From Knoellia sp. p5-6-4 (GTDB lineage: Bacteria > Actinomycetota > Actinomycetes > Actinomycetales > Dermatophilaceae), in the NCBI RefSeq assembly GCF_029222705.1, contig NZ_JARGZF010000002.1, forward strand, positions 806,001-870,000: a stretch of DNA of 64,000 nucleotides. The letters run 5' to 3'. Under the pieces are notes generated by a model that had not been told where the DNA came from, made no database searches, and saw only the letters and a program-made list of their open reading frames with translations. Below, piece by piece: positions 1 through 6,284 of the stretch. A program made the translations under genes and the position numbers. Position 1 is the first letter of the stretch. Each line of letters starts with the position of its first letter.

Positions 1-266
1 TCGGCGTCGGCCTGTGTGGTGGCGGTGGTGAACGCACGCCCGGCCTCCCGCGCGGCGGCCGACACGGCATACGCACCTGCCTGCAGCCGTCCCAACGTCA
101 TGACGAGGTAGATGAGCGGGATCAGCATCAGCACGGCAAGGAAGACGAACTCCACCACGGCACTGCCGCCCTCCCCCGGGTGAGCGGTGGCCCGCCCCGC
201 CGCCCACCGGCGCGCAGGCAGCGCCGTGAGCCGGCATCGGCGTTCGCCACGCACGGACCGTGTCAC
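1..266 (-). CDS. TadE/TadF-like pilus minor pseudopilin, 3' end outside window
   Basis: Partial gene: the 3' end lies left of base 1. The chosen GTG start at 266 overlaps the stop of the preceding tadE-like gene (GTGA), so the two are translationally coupled. After a basic N-terminal stretch the protein has the TadE-family signature: a G-x-x-G-S-A-V-V-E-F motif followed by about 20 hydrophobic residues (FLAVLMLIPLIYLVMTLG), then an A-A-A-R-E-A-G-R segment. Such proteins are membrane-anchored minor pseudopilins of Tad/Flp pili. It is the last visible gene of the pilus operon that starts with tadA. TadE and TadF cannot be told apart on this part of the protein. Confidence 0.75.
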   Translation of the reverse strand, partial: MTRSVRGERRCRLTALPARRWAAGRATAHPGEGGSAVVEFVFLAVLMLIPLIYLVMTLGRLQAGAYAVSAAAREAGRAFTTATTQADA

Positions 267-664
267 TGCCCCTCCAGGAACGCCCGCCCGGTGACCCGCA
301 GGCGCCCATCCGGCCCGAGCGGGCCGATGACGGGAAGCGGGGCCGCGACGTCGACCGCCACCGCCTGCACCCCGCCGACGTCGACCACGCGGGCCGTGAC
401 CTGGCCGGTGTAGCGGTCGGACAGCGAGGCCCGGATGAGCTCGCGCGCGCGGTCAGCGCCGTCCGCAGGGTCGGCGTCCGCGCGGGCGCCGAGACGAGCG
501 CCCTCGGCGGCGCAGGAGATCAGGGTGTTGCGGATGTGCAGTGCCAGGCCCAGCTGGAAGACGGCCACGAAGAGCACGGCCACGAGGCCGGAGACCATCG
601 CGAAGTCCGCCACGGCACTGCCACGCTCGTGTCCGGGCGCGGGGCTCGGGCTCGGGCTCGCCAT
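263..664 (-). CDS. TadE-like minor pseudopilin
   Basis: A 133-residue protein. The start is placed at the ATG at 664 because a GGGAGA ribosome binding site lies 7 nt upstream; an in-frame ATG at 679 is an alternative. The N-terminus carries the TadE pattern E-R-G-S-A-V-A-D-F followed by a hydrophobic helix (VSGLVAVLFVAVFQLGLAL) and R-N-T-L...A-A-E-G-A-R. The rest is a small extracytoplasmic domain. The role, known for the family, is as a minor pseudopilin of Tad pilus assembly at the cytoplasmic membrane. It lies between the Flp-like pilin gene and another TadE/F-like gene, all on the minus strand. Confidence 0.85.
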   Translation of the reverse strand: MASPSPSPAPGHERGSAVADFAMVSGLVAVLFVAVFQLGLALHIRNTLISCAAEGARLGARADADPADGADRARELIRASLSDRYTGQVTARVVDVGGVQAVAVDVAAPLPVIGPLGPDGRLRVTGRAFLEGQ

Positions 665-709
665 CGTCGCGTCTCCCATCCGTCACCGGGGTTTGCCGTT
701 CGCCCGGTC

Positions 710-919
710 TCAGGGACCGGTGACCGAGTTCATCGCCCGCTGGAAGAGGGTCTGCAGCTGGTCGTCGGCGACGGCCCACAGCACACTGACCAGGCCCGCG
801 GTCATGAGGGTGATGAGCACCCAGCCCGGCACGTCGCCGCGCTCTCCGGAGGCGGGGTGCCCGGTGACCTGCTGCGCGGCCCGCCGCGTGCGGACCAGTG
901 ATCTGGTGATCGTCTCCAT
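710..919 (-). CDS. Flp-like pilin subunit (DUF4244-type)
   Basis: A 69-residue protein whose ATG follows an AGGAGAGG ribosome binding site. It has a basic leader, a G-E-R-G-D-V-P-G-W processing-like region and then a single hydrophobic helix (VLITLMTAGLVSVLWAV), ending in an amphipathic tail with N-S-V. This is the architecture of actinobacterial Flp-type pilins, the major subunit of the Tad pilus, normally matured by a prepilin peptidase (none is visible in the window). It should lie just downstream of tadC, but it is now separated from tadABC by the 10-kb element, so transcription from the tadA side cannot reach it while the element is integrated. Confidence 0.8.
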   Translation of the reverse strand: METITRSLVRTRRAAQQVTGHPASGERGDVPGWVLITLMTAGLVSVLWAVADDQLQTLFQRAMNSVTGP

Positions 920-958
920 GGGGTGGTTCCTCTCCTGGGGTTGCTGTCGGGCTCTCGG

Positions 959-1043
959 TCAGAGGGTGAAGCGGAGCAGTGAGAAGCCGGGGAAGACGGC
1001 GAACAGGACGGTCACCGGCAGGACCATGAAGACGACCGGGACC
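959..1043 (-). pseudogene. tadC: displaced 3' end of tadC
   Basis: Read on the minus strand, this stretch encodes the C-terminal transmembrane tail of a TadC protein (F-M-V-L-P-V-T-V-L-F-A-V-F-P-G-F-S-L-L and four more residues, then TGA at 961-959). It has no start of its own. It joins in frame to the truncated tadC at 10973-11893 when the two copies of the 13-bp repeat (1031-1043 and 11012-11024) are merged: 882 nt plus 72 nt give 954 nt, exactly 318 codons. This is therefore the tail cut off by the integrated element, not an independent gene. Confidence 0.93.
1031..1043. other. attL core of the integrated element
   Basis: The 13-bp core gacgaccgggacc is shared with 11012-11024 and encodes (minus strand) the V-P-V-V segment of TadC. 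It lies 20 bp upstream of the integrase start, the usual position of the attachment site of large serine recombinases. Bases outside the 13 bp differ at the two ends, as expected for hybrid attL and attR sites. Confidence 0.88.
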
Positions 1044-1063
1044 CCTGTGGACAGGGACACCCA

Positions 1064-2422
1064 TTGCTAGAGAATGCCCCTGTGGCGCCCAGGGAAGTCT
1101 TCGTCTACGCCCGCCAGTCCCTCGACCGGACCGGCGCAGGCATGGCCATCGACCGGCAGGTGAAGGAGTGCAGGGCATTCGCCCGAGCCAAGGGATGGCG
1201 CGTGGCCAAGGTCTTCTCTGACAACGACATCAGCGCTACCACGGGCGCCGCGCGGCCGGGCTTCGAGGCCCTCCTCAAGGCGAGCCCGGAGGCCATCCTG
1301 GTCTGGCACATCGACCGTCTCGTCCGCCTGACCAAGGACCTCGAGCGGGTCATCGAGCTTGGCGTCCCCGTCCACGCCGTCAAGGCCGGGGAGCTCGACC
1401 TGTCCAACCCTGCCGGCCGAGCCGTGGCCCGGACCATCACCGCATGGGCTACCTACGAGGGCGAGCAGAAGGCCCTCCGCCAGGCCGCGGCGAACCGGCA
1501 GCGGGCCGAGGCCGGCGAGGTCGGCTGGACCAGGAGACCCTTCGGCTTCGACAGGGAGGACGGTCAGATCGTCGTCGTCGAGGCCGAGGCCGCCGAGTTG
1601 AGGAAGGCGGCCGCGCGGGTCCTGGCAGGCGCGACCCTCGCCTCCATCGTGAAGGACCTCAATGTCCGCGGGGTCAGGACCTCCACCGGCTCGGCTTGGA
1701 CCGTTACGGGGATCCGGCGACTCCTCCTCAACCCAAGGACCGCCGGCCATGCGGTCTACCGGGGCTCAAGGGTCGGAGAGGGGGCGTGGCCCGCCATCAT
1801 CGAGGACGACACCCAGAAGGCCCTGGCTGCGATCCTCCGCGACCCAGCCCGACGCAAGCAGACCTCCACGAAGGCGAAGCACCTCCTGTCGGGCATCGCC
1901 GTCTGCGGCATCTGCGACGAGACCATGATGGCGTCGGCCTCCCCCAGGGGCCCGATCCTCCGGTGCCCGGGCCTCCACCTCTCGAGGCTGGCCGCGCCCA
2001 TCGAGGCCATCGTCGAGGCGGTCATCCTCGAGCGCCTGTCGCGACCCGACGCCGCTGGCCTCTTCGCCAGCGGTGAGGACGTGGCAGACCTCCAGGCCGA
2101 GGCCGACGTCCTGCGGACGAGGCAGAGGGACCTCGCCGCCCTGCTGGCGGAAGGCCTCCTGCCGGTGGCCGAGGTGCGGGAACAGGCGCGCGCCTTGGGG
2201 GGCCGCCTGGGCGCCCTCGAGGACCGGATCCAGGCTGCCCTGGGCCAGAGTCCCGGGAGCCGGCTCGCGGCCTCAGAGGACGCCAGAGGGACGTGGGCCC
2301 AGCTCGGGGTCACGGCCCGGAAGTCCATCGTCCGCGAGCTCCTCGAAGTGCGGGTCCTCCCGGCGGGCAAGGGCGCGCGGTTCAGCCCCCGGCACCTCGA
2401 CATCAGGTGGCGGCGCGGCTAG
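1064..2422 (+). CDS. large serine recombinase (integrase)
   Basis: A 452-residue large serine recombinase. The N-terminal resolvase domain begins V-F-V-Y-A-R-Q-S with the nucleophile at Ser19, followed by the I-D-R-Q motif and the D-N-D-I-S-A-T segment. The recombinase domain follows at roughly residues 160-260 (R-R-P-F-G-F-D...G-I-R-R-L-L-L-N-P), then a zinc-ribbon region with C-G-I-C near residue 283 and a further Cys, and a C-terminal coiled-coil-like part. The length fits the family. The start is uncertain: TTG at 1064 with a weak AGGGA upstream, or GTG at 1082. It should catalyse site-specific integration into, and with a directionality factor excision from, the tadC site. No recombination directionality factor is recognised. 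Confidence 0.93.
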   Translation: MLENAPVAPREVFVYARQSLDRTGAGMAIDRQVKECRAFARAKGWRVAKVFSDNDISATTGAARPGFEALLKASPEAILVWHIDRLVRLTKDLERVIELGVPVHAVKAGELDLSNPAGRAVARTITAWATYEGEQKALRQAAANRQRAEAGEVGWTRRPFGFDREDGQIVVVEAEAAELRKAAARVLAGATLASIVKDLNVRGVRTSTGSAWTVTGIRRLLLNPRTAGHAVYRGSRVGEGAWPAIIEDDTQKALAAILRDPARRKQTSTKAKHLLSGIAVCGICDETMMASASPRGPILRCPGLHLSRLAAPIEAIVEAVILERLSRPDAAGLFASGEDVADLQAEADVLRTRQRDLAALLAEGLLPVAEVREQARALGGRLGALEDRIQAALGQSPGSRLAASEDARGTWAQLGVTARKSIVRELLEVRVLPAGKGARFSPRHLDIRWRRG

Positions 2423-2426
2423 CCCC

Positions 2427-2472
2427 GTATACCCGGGGTATACCCAAAGGCGTTGAACCAGAACGCCTTTGG
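2427..2472 (+). terminator. palindrome plus hairpin after integrase
   Basis: Immediately after the integrase stop come a perfect 17-bp palindrome (gtataccc-g-gggtatac, 2427-2443) and an 11-bp hairpin (ccaaaggcgtt, 2444-2454, pairing with 2462-2472). No T-run follows, so the hairpin is a candidate terminator and the palindrome a candidate operator or part of the same structure. Confidence 0.5.
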
Positions 2473-2668
2473 CGAGGGGCTCAGATGGTGGCCGGCCCGG
2501 AAACCGGCTGGCAACCTGCCTTGGGACTTGCCAGTATGTAAGTCACCTTGGGCCCTCAACCCGATCCCCTAATCCCTCGGGGGGGTTGAGGACCGCCGGA
2601 CCTCTTCGGCCCGGCGGCGCTGATCTGGGGCGCGGAGTACCGCGGCGCCTCAGACGAGGTGATGCCCG

Positions 2669-2872
2669 ATGGAAGTCAGCCCCTACGAACTTGCCCGCCT
2701 ACGGGGCCTCCATCTTGCCGCGCTGAACCGGCGCCAGGACGAGGAGGCTGGCCGCCTCAAGGCCGAGATGGGCGTGATCCGCGCCGCCGAGGCTCTCGAC
2801 AAGTACGGCGACCTCGACGACGACCAAGCCGCGCGGCTCAAGGCCTTTGTGGACGAACGGACCCGGCGATGA
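2669..2872 (+). CDS. small hypothetical protein, first gene of element cluster
   Basis: A 67-residue charged, mostly helical protein without a recognised domain. The ATG is preceded by a GAGGTGA ribosome binding site. Its stop overlaps the start of the next gene (ATGA), opening a chain of four overlaps that leads to the RepA-like ATPase. It is probably part of the element's early or replication operon; its function is unknown. The repeated R-x-x-E/D-E-A-x-R-L-K pattern suggests a short coiled coil. Confidence 0.7.
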   Translation: MEVSPYELARLRGLHLAALNRRQDEEAGRLKAEMGVIRAAEALDKYGDLDDDQAARLKAFVDERTRR

Positions 2873-2979
2873 GCCCGGACGTGGAGGCCTACGTCCGCCG
2901 CCTGGTGGCCCAAGCGCCTCCCCTGACGGCTGAGCAGCGTGATCGGATCGTCCTGATCTTCAAGGGCGTTCGGCTATGA
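2869..2979 (+). CDS. 36-residue hypothetical protein
   Basis: A tiny gene supported by context: its ATG overlaps the stop of the preceding gene (ATGA), and its own TGA overlaps the ATG of the next gene in the same way. The product (M-S-P-D-V-E-A-Y-V-R-R-L-V start) is amphipathic with no known domain. The support is two-sided translational coupling in a compact phage-like operon, not similarity. Confidence 0.55.
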   Translation: MSPDVEAYVRRLVAQAPPLTAEQRDRIVLIFKGVRL

Positions 2980-3128
2980 GCCAGACGACCATTGACTCCC
3001 CCGGCGCGGAGGAGACCTGCGACTGCTGCGGCGACTTCTACGGCGACTGCCTCTGCTCCTCCGAGTGCGAGGACTGCCTCTTCGACGAGGGCCAGTCCTC
3101 CGAGGACGACGGCGGTGACGACTGGTGA
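2976..3128 (+). CDS. 50-residue Cys-rich acidic protein
   Basis: The gene is coupled at both ends: ATGA overlap with the upstream gene, and its stop overlaps the GTG of the next one. The product has eight cysteines packed in the middle (C-D-C-C...C-L-C...C-E-D-C) and a strongly acidic C-terminus ending E-D-D-G-G-D-D-W. The Cys spacing suggests a small zinc-binding knuckle. The acidic tail would suit a DNA-mimic or protein-binding role, which is speculation. Confidence 0.6.
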   Translation: MSQTTIDSPGAEETCDCCGDFYGDCLCSSECEDCLFDEGQSSEDDGGDDW

Positions 3129-3457
3129 CCGTCGAGCCGTGGCCCGCCGGCCGAGCGGATCGCCTCCGCAGGATCGCCGATATATGGGCGGACGCAGACC
3201 CATCTGTCGGCGAGTTCATCGAGGGATGGCTCGAGGCCTTCCCGACCCGACCTAGCGACGCCGAGCTTCTTGACCGCATGGGCATCACCGCCGAGGAGAT
3301 GAAGGCCTACCCCGAGCAGGCGCGGCACCTCCTGGAGTACTTGCGGTCGGTCGACAGCGGCCTGCTCCAGCGGGTGAACAAGGATCTCTTCGCCGAATGC
3401 CTCGGCAATGCCCTTCGTCATTTGAGGAGGGGGAAGACCCGTGGGCTCGCTCGATGA
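3125..3457 (+). CDS. hypothetical protein upstream of RepA-like ATPase
   Basis: A 110-residue helical protein starting at a GTG that overlaps the preceding stop (GTGA). Its 3' end overlaps the ATPase gene by 17 bp and contains that gene's AGGAGGGGG ribosome binding site. No domain is recognised. The region G-I-T-A-E-E-M-K-A-Y-P-E-Q-A resembles a helix-turn-helix-like arrangement but is not diagnostic. Coupling to the ATPase suggests a replication accessory or regulatory role. Confidence 0.65.
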   Translation: MTVEPWPAGRADRLRRIADIWADADPSVGEFIEGWLEAFPTRPSDAELLDRMGITAEEMKAYPEQARHLLEYLRSVDSGLLQRVNKDLFAECLGNALRHLRRGKTRGLAR

Positions 3458-4574
3458 TGCGGTTGCCGCCGCCCAAGAGGCGGCCATGCAGCCAGATGAA
3501 GCCGAAGACTTTGCCCCCCAAGGATCTTGGCGACCGGTGGACCTCGAGCGGTTCCGCGACGGGACGTGGGAGCCGGTCCTCCCGGAGGTCGGCCAGCGGA
3601 CCGACGGCCAGGGGGTCCTGTACCGGGGCCGTGTCCACACCATCATGGGCGAGACCGAGGCCGGCAAGACCTGGCTGGCCCTCCTCTTCGTCTGGCAGGA
3701 ACTCGAGGCCGGGGCGGTCGTCCTGTACCTCGACTTCGAGGACACCGAGGAGACGGTCGTCGGCCGTCTCATCATGCTCGGGGTCGACCCGGAGGTGATC
3801 GCTGAGCGGCTGGTCTACGTCCGGCCGGCCGAGCCCCTCGGGCCGGCAGCCCAGGTCGACTTGGCGGCGGTCCTCGAGCTGGGGCCGAGCTTGGTGGTCC
3901 TCGACGGCGTGACCGAGGCGATCGCCACTCTCCAGATGGAGACCATGGGCAACGACGGCGCGGCTGGCCTCAATCGCCACCTGCTCCGACACCTCAAGGC
4001 CTCCGGCGCAGCGGTCGTGACCCTCGACCACGTGACGAAGTCCTCGGAGAACCGGGGCAGGTACGCCATCGGCGGGGTCCACAAGATCAACGCCCTCGAC
4101 GGAGCCGCCTTCTCCCTGGAGTCGGTCCGACCCTTCGGCGTCGGCCTCAACGGCGTGACCAGGGTGAGGATCGCCAAGGACAGGCCTGGAGGCCTGCGGC
4201 GGGCCTCGGCGCCCGACGGGTCCATGCAGTGGTTCGGCGACCTCGAGATGGAGCCTCTGACGAAGGACCGGATCCACCTGGCCCTCCGGCCGGCCCTTCG
4301 CCAGCCAGGGGACGACCGGCCGGCCGAGGAGAACCTGCCGCGCGCGCGGATGGAGAAGATCAGCCGCGCCGTCGAGGAGTACATGGAGGCGAACGACGGG
4401 CAGGGCCTGTCCTGGACGACGATCCAGAGCCTCATCGGCGGCAAGGCCGAGGCGAACCGGCTGGCCCGTGCCCACCTGATCAGGCTCAACCACCTGACGG
4501 ACAAGGGTCCTCACCGGGTGATCCGGCCCTTCCGGGATGTCACCGAGAAGGGGGGTCACGCCGCGCCGCCGTGA
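3441..4574 (+). CDS. RepA-like RecA-fold (AAA_25-type) replication ATPase
   Basis: A 377-residue protein started at GTG 3441 behind a strong AGGAGGGGG site. It has a Walker A motif G-E-T-E-A-G-K-T (about residues 70-77), a D-F-E-D segment, Walker B L-V-V-L-D-G (about 151-156), and later motifs L-D-H-V-T-K and G-x-x-x-K-I-N-A-L-D-G-A. This is the layout of plasmid and phage RepA hexameric helicases of the AAA_25/RecA-like family. A C-terminal region of about 80 residues looks like a small winged-helix segment. The gene is followed directly by a dense repeat array that may be the origin it acts on. The likely role is replication of the element. Confidence 0.8.
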   Translation: MGSLDDAVAAAQEAAMQPDEAEDFAPQGSWRPVDLERFRDGTWEPVLPEVGQRTDGQGVLYRGRVHTIMGETEAGKTWLALLFVWQELEAGAVVLYLDFEDTEETVVGRLIMLGVDPEVIAERLVYVRPAEPLGPAAQVDLAAVLELGPSLVVLDGVTEAIATLQMETMGNDGAAGLNRHLLRHLKASGAAVVTLDHVTKSSENRGRYAIGGVHKINALDGAAFSLESVRPFGVGLNGVTRVRIAKDRPGGLRRASAPDGSMQWFGDLEMEPLTKDRIHLALRPALRQPGDDRPAEENLPRARMEKISRAVEEYMEANDGQGLSWTTIQSLIGGKAEANRLARAHLIRLNHLTDKGPHRVIRPFRDVTEKGGHAAPP

Positions 4575-4735
4575 CCCCCTCCGTGACCCCCCTTGGGGCG
4601 AAGGGTCATGACCCCCTCCGTGACCCCCTCCTCGAGCACGGCGTGACCCCCCGTGACCCCCTCCATGACCCCCTCCATGACCCCTGGCGTGACCCCCCGT
4701 GACCCCCTCCCTTTAAGGGGGTCACAGGGGGGTCG
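4551..4735. repeat. iteron-like TGACCCCC repeat array, candidate replication origin
   Basis: At the end of and after the RepA-like gene, about ten forward copies of TGACCCC (mostly GTGACCCCC, some ATGACCCCC) occur in about 140 bp, often spaced 9-12 bp, with inverted copies (GGGGGTCAC at 4552, AGGGTCATG near 4604, AGGGGGTCAC at 4716-4725). The last pair forms a 10-bp hairpin (4699-4708 with 4716-4725, 7-nt loop). Position beside a replication ATPase is typical of iteron origins in plasmids and satellites. A transcription-terminating function of the last hairpin is also possible. Confidence 0.65.
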
Positions 4736-4773
4736 GGGTCGGGACCAAAGGTATTCGAAGACAAGGAGATTCG

Positions 4774-5019
4774 ATGAAGGAGCAGCAGCTCGGCCGATGC
4801 CCGGCTCCCTCCTTTCCCTGGCGATGGCGCGACGGGAAGGACCGCCACTGCCTGGACCACCGGCCCATCGACCCGGCCCTGCCCGAGGGCCAGGTCGTCA
4901 CGGGCCTGCCGGAGCCCAGCCGGCGCGGCTCCGACCAGACCGCCGAGGAGGCGCGGAAGGCCCGGGACCTCGACCCCGGCCGCCGGCCCTGGGCCTCGAT
5001 CGAGCTGGAGGGCCGCTGA
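4774..5019 (+). CDS. 81-residue hypothetical protein
   Basis: The ATG follows an AAGGAG ribosome binding site 5 nt upstream. The stop overlaps the ATG of the HNH-type gene. The product is small, Arg/Pro-rich, with an internal C...W-R-W-R-D-G-K-D-R-H-C pattern that could bind metal. No family is recognised. It is the first gene after the repeat array and is coupled to the HNH-type protein. Confidence 0.55.
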   Translation: MKEQQLGRCPAPSFPWRWRDGKDRHCLDHRPIDPALPEGQVVTGLPEPSRRGSDQTAEEARKARDLDPGRRPWASIELEGR

Positions 5020-5333
5020 TGGCTCCGCAGTGGATATCCCACGGCGAGAACCGGGCGCGGTGGAACCGGGTGAAGGAGCCCGTCCGCCAGGCAGCCCACG
5101 GGAGGCCCTGCCCCAGGTGCCACGTCGCCATGGACGTCTCGATCCCGTACCGCGACAAGCAGACCGGCCAGGTCAACGGGTCCTACGTATCCGTGGACAA
5201 GGTGGTCCCCCTGTCCAAGGGGGGTAATCCCTTCGACCCGGGGAACCTCCGGGCCATGCACCTGCGCTGCAACTCGAGCCGGGGCAACGGGGACCACGGG
5301 CAGAACCAGCCGAGGACCTCGACCCCGTGGTGA
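5019..5333 (+). CDS. HNH-endonuclease-like protein with altered first His
   Basis: A 104-residue protein whose ATG overlaps the upstream stop. It has C-P-R-C-H at about residue 31, then V-D-K-V-V-P-L-S-K-G-G-N, N-L-R-A-M-H-L-R-C-N and R-G-N, which is the order of the HNH beta-beta-alpha metal fold (usual V-D-H-I-V-P-L-S-K-G-G...N-L...C...C-N-x-x-K-G). The usual general-base His of the D-H dipeptide is Lys here, so nuclease activity is doubtful or differs in mechanism. In phages, small HNH proteins near capsid genes often assist terminase in packaging; the element has no terminase of its own, so it could act on a helper's terminase (inference). Confidence 0.75.
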   Translation: MAPQWISHGENRARWNRVKEPVRQAAHGRPCPRCHVAMDVSIPYRDKQTGQVNGSYVSVDKVVPLSKGGNPFDPGNLRAMHLRCNSSRGNGDHGQNQPRTSTPW

Positions 5334-5624
5334 GGACCCAGCTCGGCCGGCTCGAGCCGCGGGCCCGAGGACCAGGACCCCCAAACGTGGCCCAAGAGCC
5401 AGGCTCTCGCGGCCTCAGACCCGAAACCTGGACCAGAACCCATCCGAGGCCCATTCGCGCGCTCTCTGGGCCTCAGAGCATGTCGACCGACAAGGGGTAG
5501 GGGGCTCAAAAGTTCAACGTCGAAGCCCCCTCCTTCACCCGCGCAGCGAACGCGTTTCTCTCCGGCATGAACAAACCAAATACCCATCGCAGACGAAGAC
5601 CCCTCTCAGAGAACGGAATTGACC

Positions 5625-5798
5625 ATGACGAAGACCTGCCACCAATGCGGCAAGGACCGGCCGGCATCGGCCTTCTACCCGGCGCCAGCCAAGCGCGATG
5701 GGTTGTCGTCGACCTGCATCGCTTGCCGGATCCTCGGCATCCCCGACGAGGAGCTCCGGGTCGCCCGGATCCGGGCCAGGAAGGGGGCCCAGGCGTGA
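5625..5798 (+). CDS. 57-residue zinc-ribbon protein
   Basis: M-T-K-T-C-H-Q-C-G-K-D start, a second C-I-A-C knuckle 24 residues later, and an Arg/Lys-rich C-terminal helix. The two C-x-x-C pairs predict a zinc ribbon, a type common in small phage proteins located next to HNH genes. The ribosome binding site is weak (GAACGGA). Its stop overlaps the GTG of the next gene. DNA or RNA binding is likely; a specific function cannot be assigned. Confidence 0.6.
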   Translation: MTKTCHQCGKDRPASAFYPAPAKRDGLSSTCIACRILGIPDEELRVARIRARKGAQA

Positions 5799-6028
5799 GC
5801 ATGGTGTCGATCTTCTGGGCCGACGGCGAGATCCAGGACCTGACCCCCGGCGAGGGCGAGGTGGCCGGCGTCGAGCTGGCCGACCTCATGCTCATCTGGA
5901 CGGCCCTCGGGATCGTGGAGCCGATGAACGGCCCGGGGATGTTCCGGGCCAAGGTGACGAAGGCCCAGGCCCAGGAACGGCTCCGGGCCCTCCAGGCCGA
6001 GGTCGACCGCGCGATCCTCGGCGGGTAA
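5795..6028 (+). CDS. 77-residue hypothetical protein before capsid gene
   Basis: GTG start at 5795 overlaps the zinc-ribbon stop and is preceded by AGGAAGGGGG; an ATG two codons on is the alternative. The product begins M-S-M-V-S-I-F-W-A-D-G and ends in a helix rich in Q-A-Q-E-R-L-R-A-L-Q-A-E-V. No family is recognised. It sits 256 bp before the capsid gene, where phages often have small head-assembly or packaging proteins. Confidence 0.6.
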   Translation: MSMVSIFWADGEIQDLTPGEGEVAGVELADLMLIWTALGIVEPMNGPGMFRAKVTKAQAQERLRALQAEVDRAILGG

Positions 6029-6284
6029 CCGGCTGGACCCCTGGCCGGCCCGGCCTTACGGTCAGCCCCGAGGCTGCTGTCTCCTTCCGCTGGGACGGCC
6101 CCAGGCACCGCCTGGGGCCTCCTGGGGAAGGATCTCCGCCCGAGGGCACCGCCCCGGCCGAGGCATCGGGCACCGGCCCCACCGAGGTCCGTCCGGCCGG
6201 CTCCGGCTCGAGCTCCGCTCGCCGAGCACAGAGGCCCAGGCCTCTCCTTCAACATTCCTCTCTCCTGCAAAGGATTTCGCCATC

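Noticed and set aside
4551-4735. CRISPR array
   Set aside because: Repeats are only 8-9 bp, irregularly spaced and partly inverted, without unique spacers or cas genes; an iteron-type array fits better.
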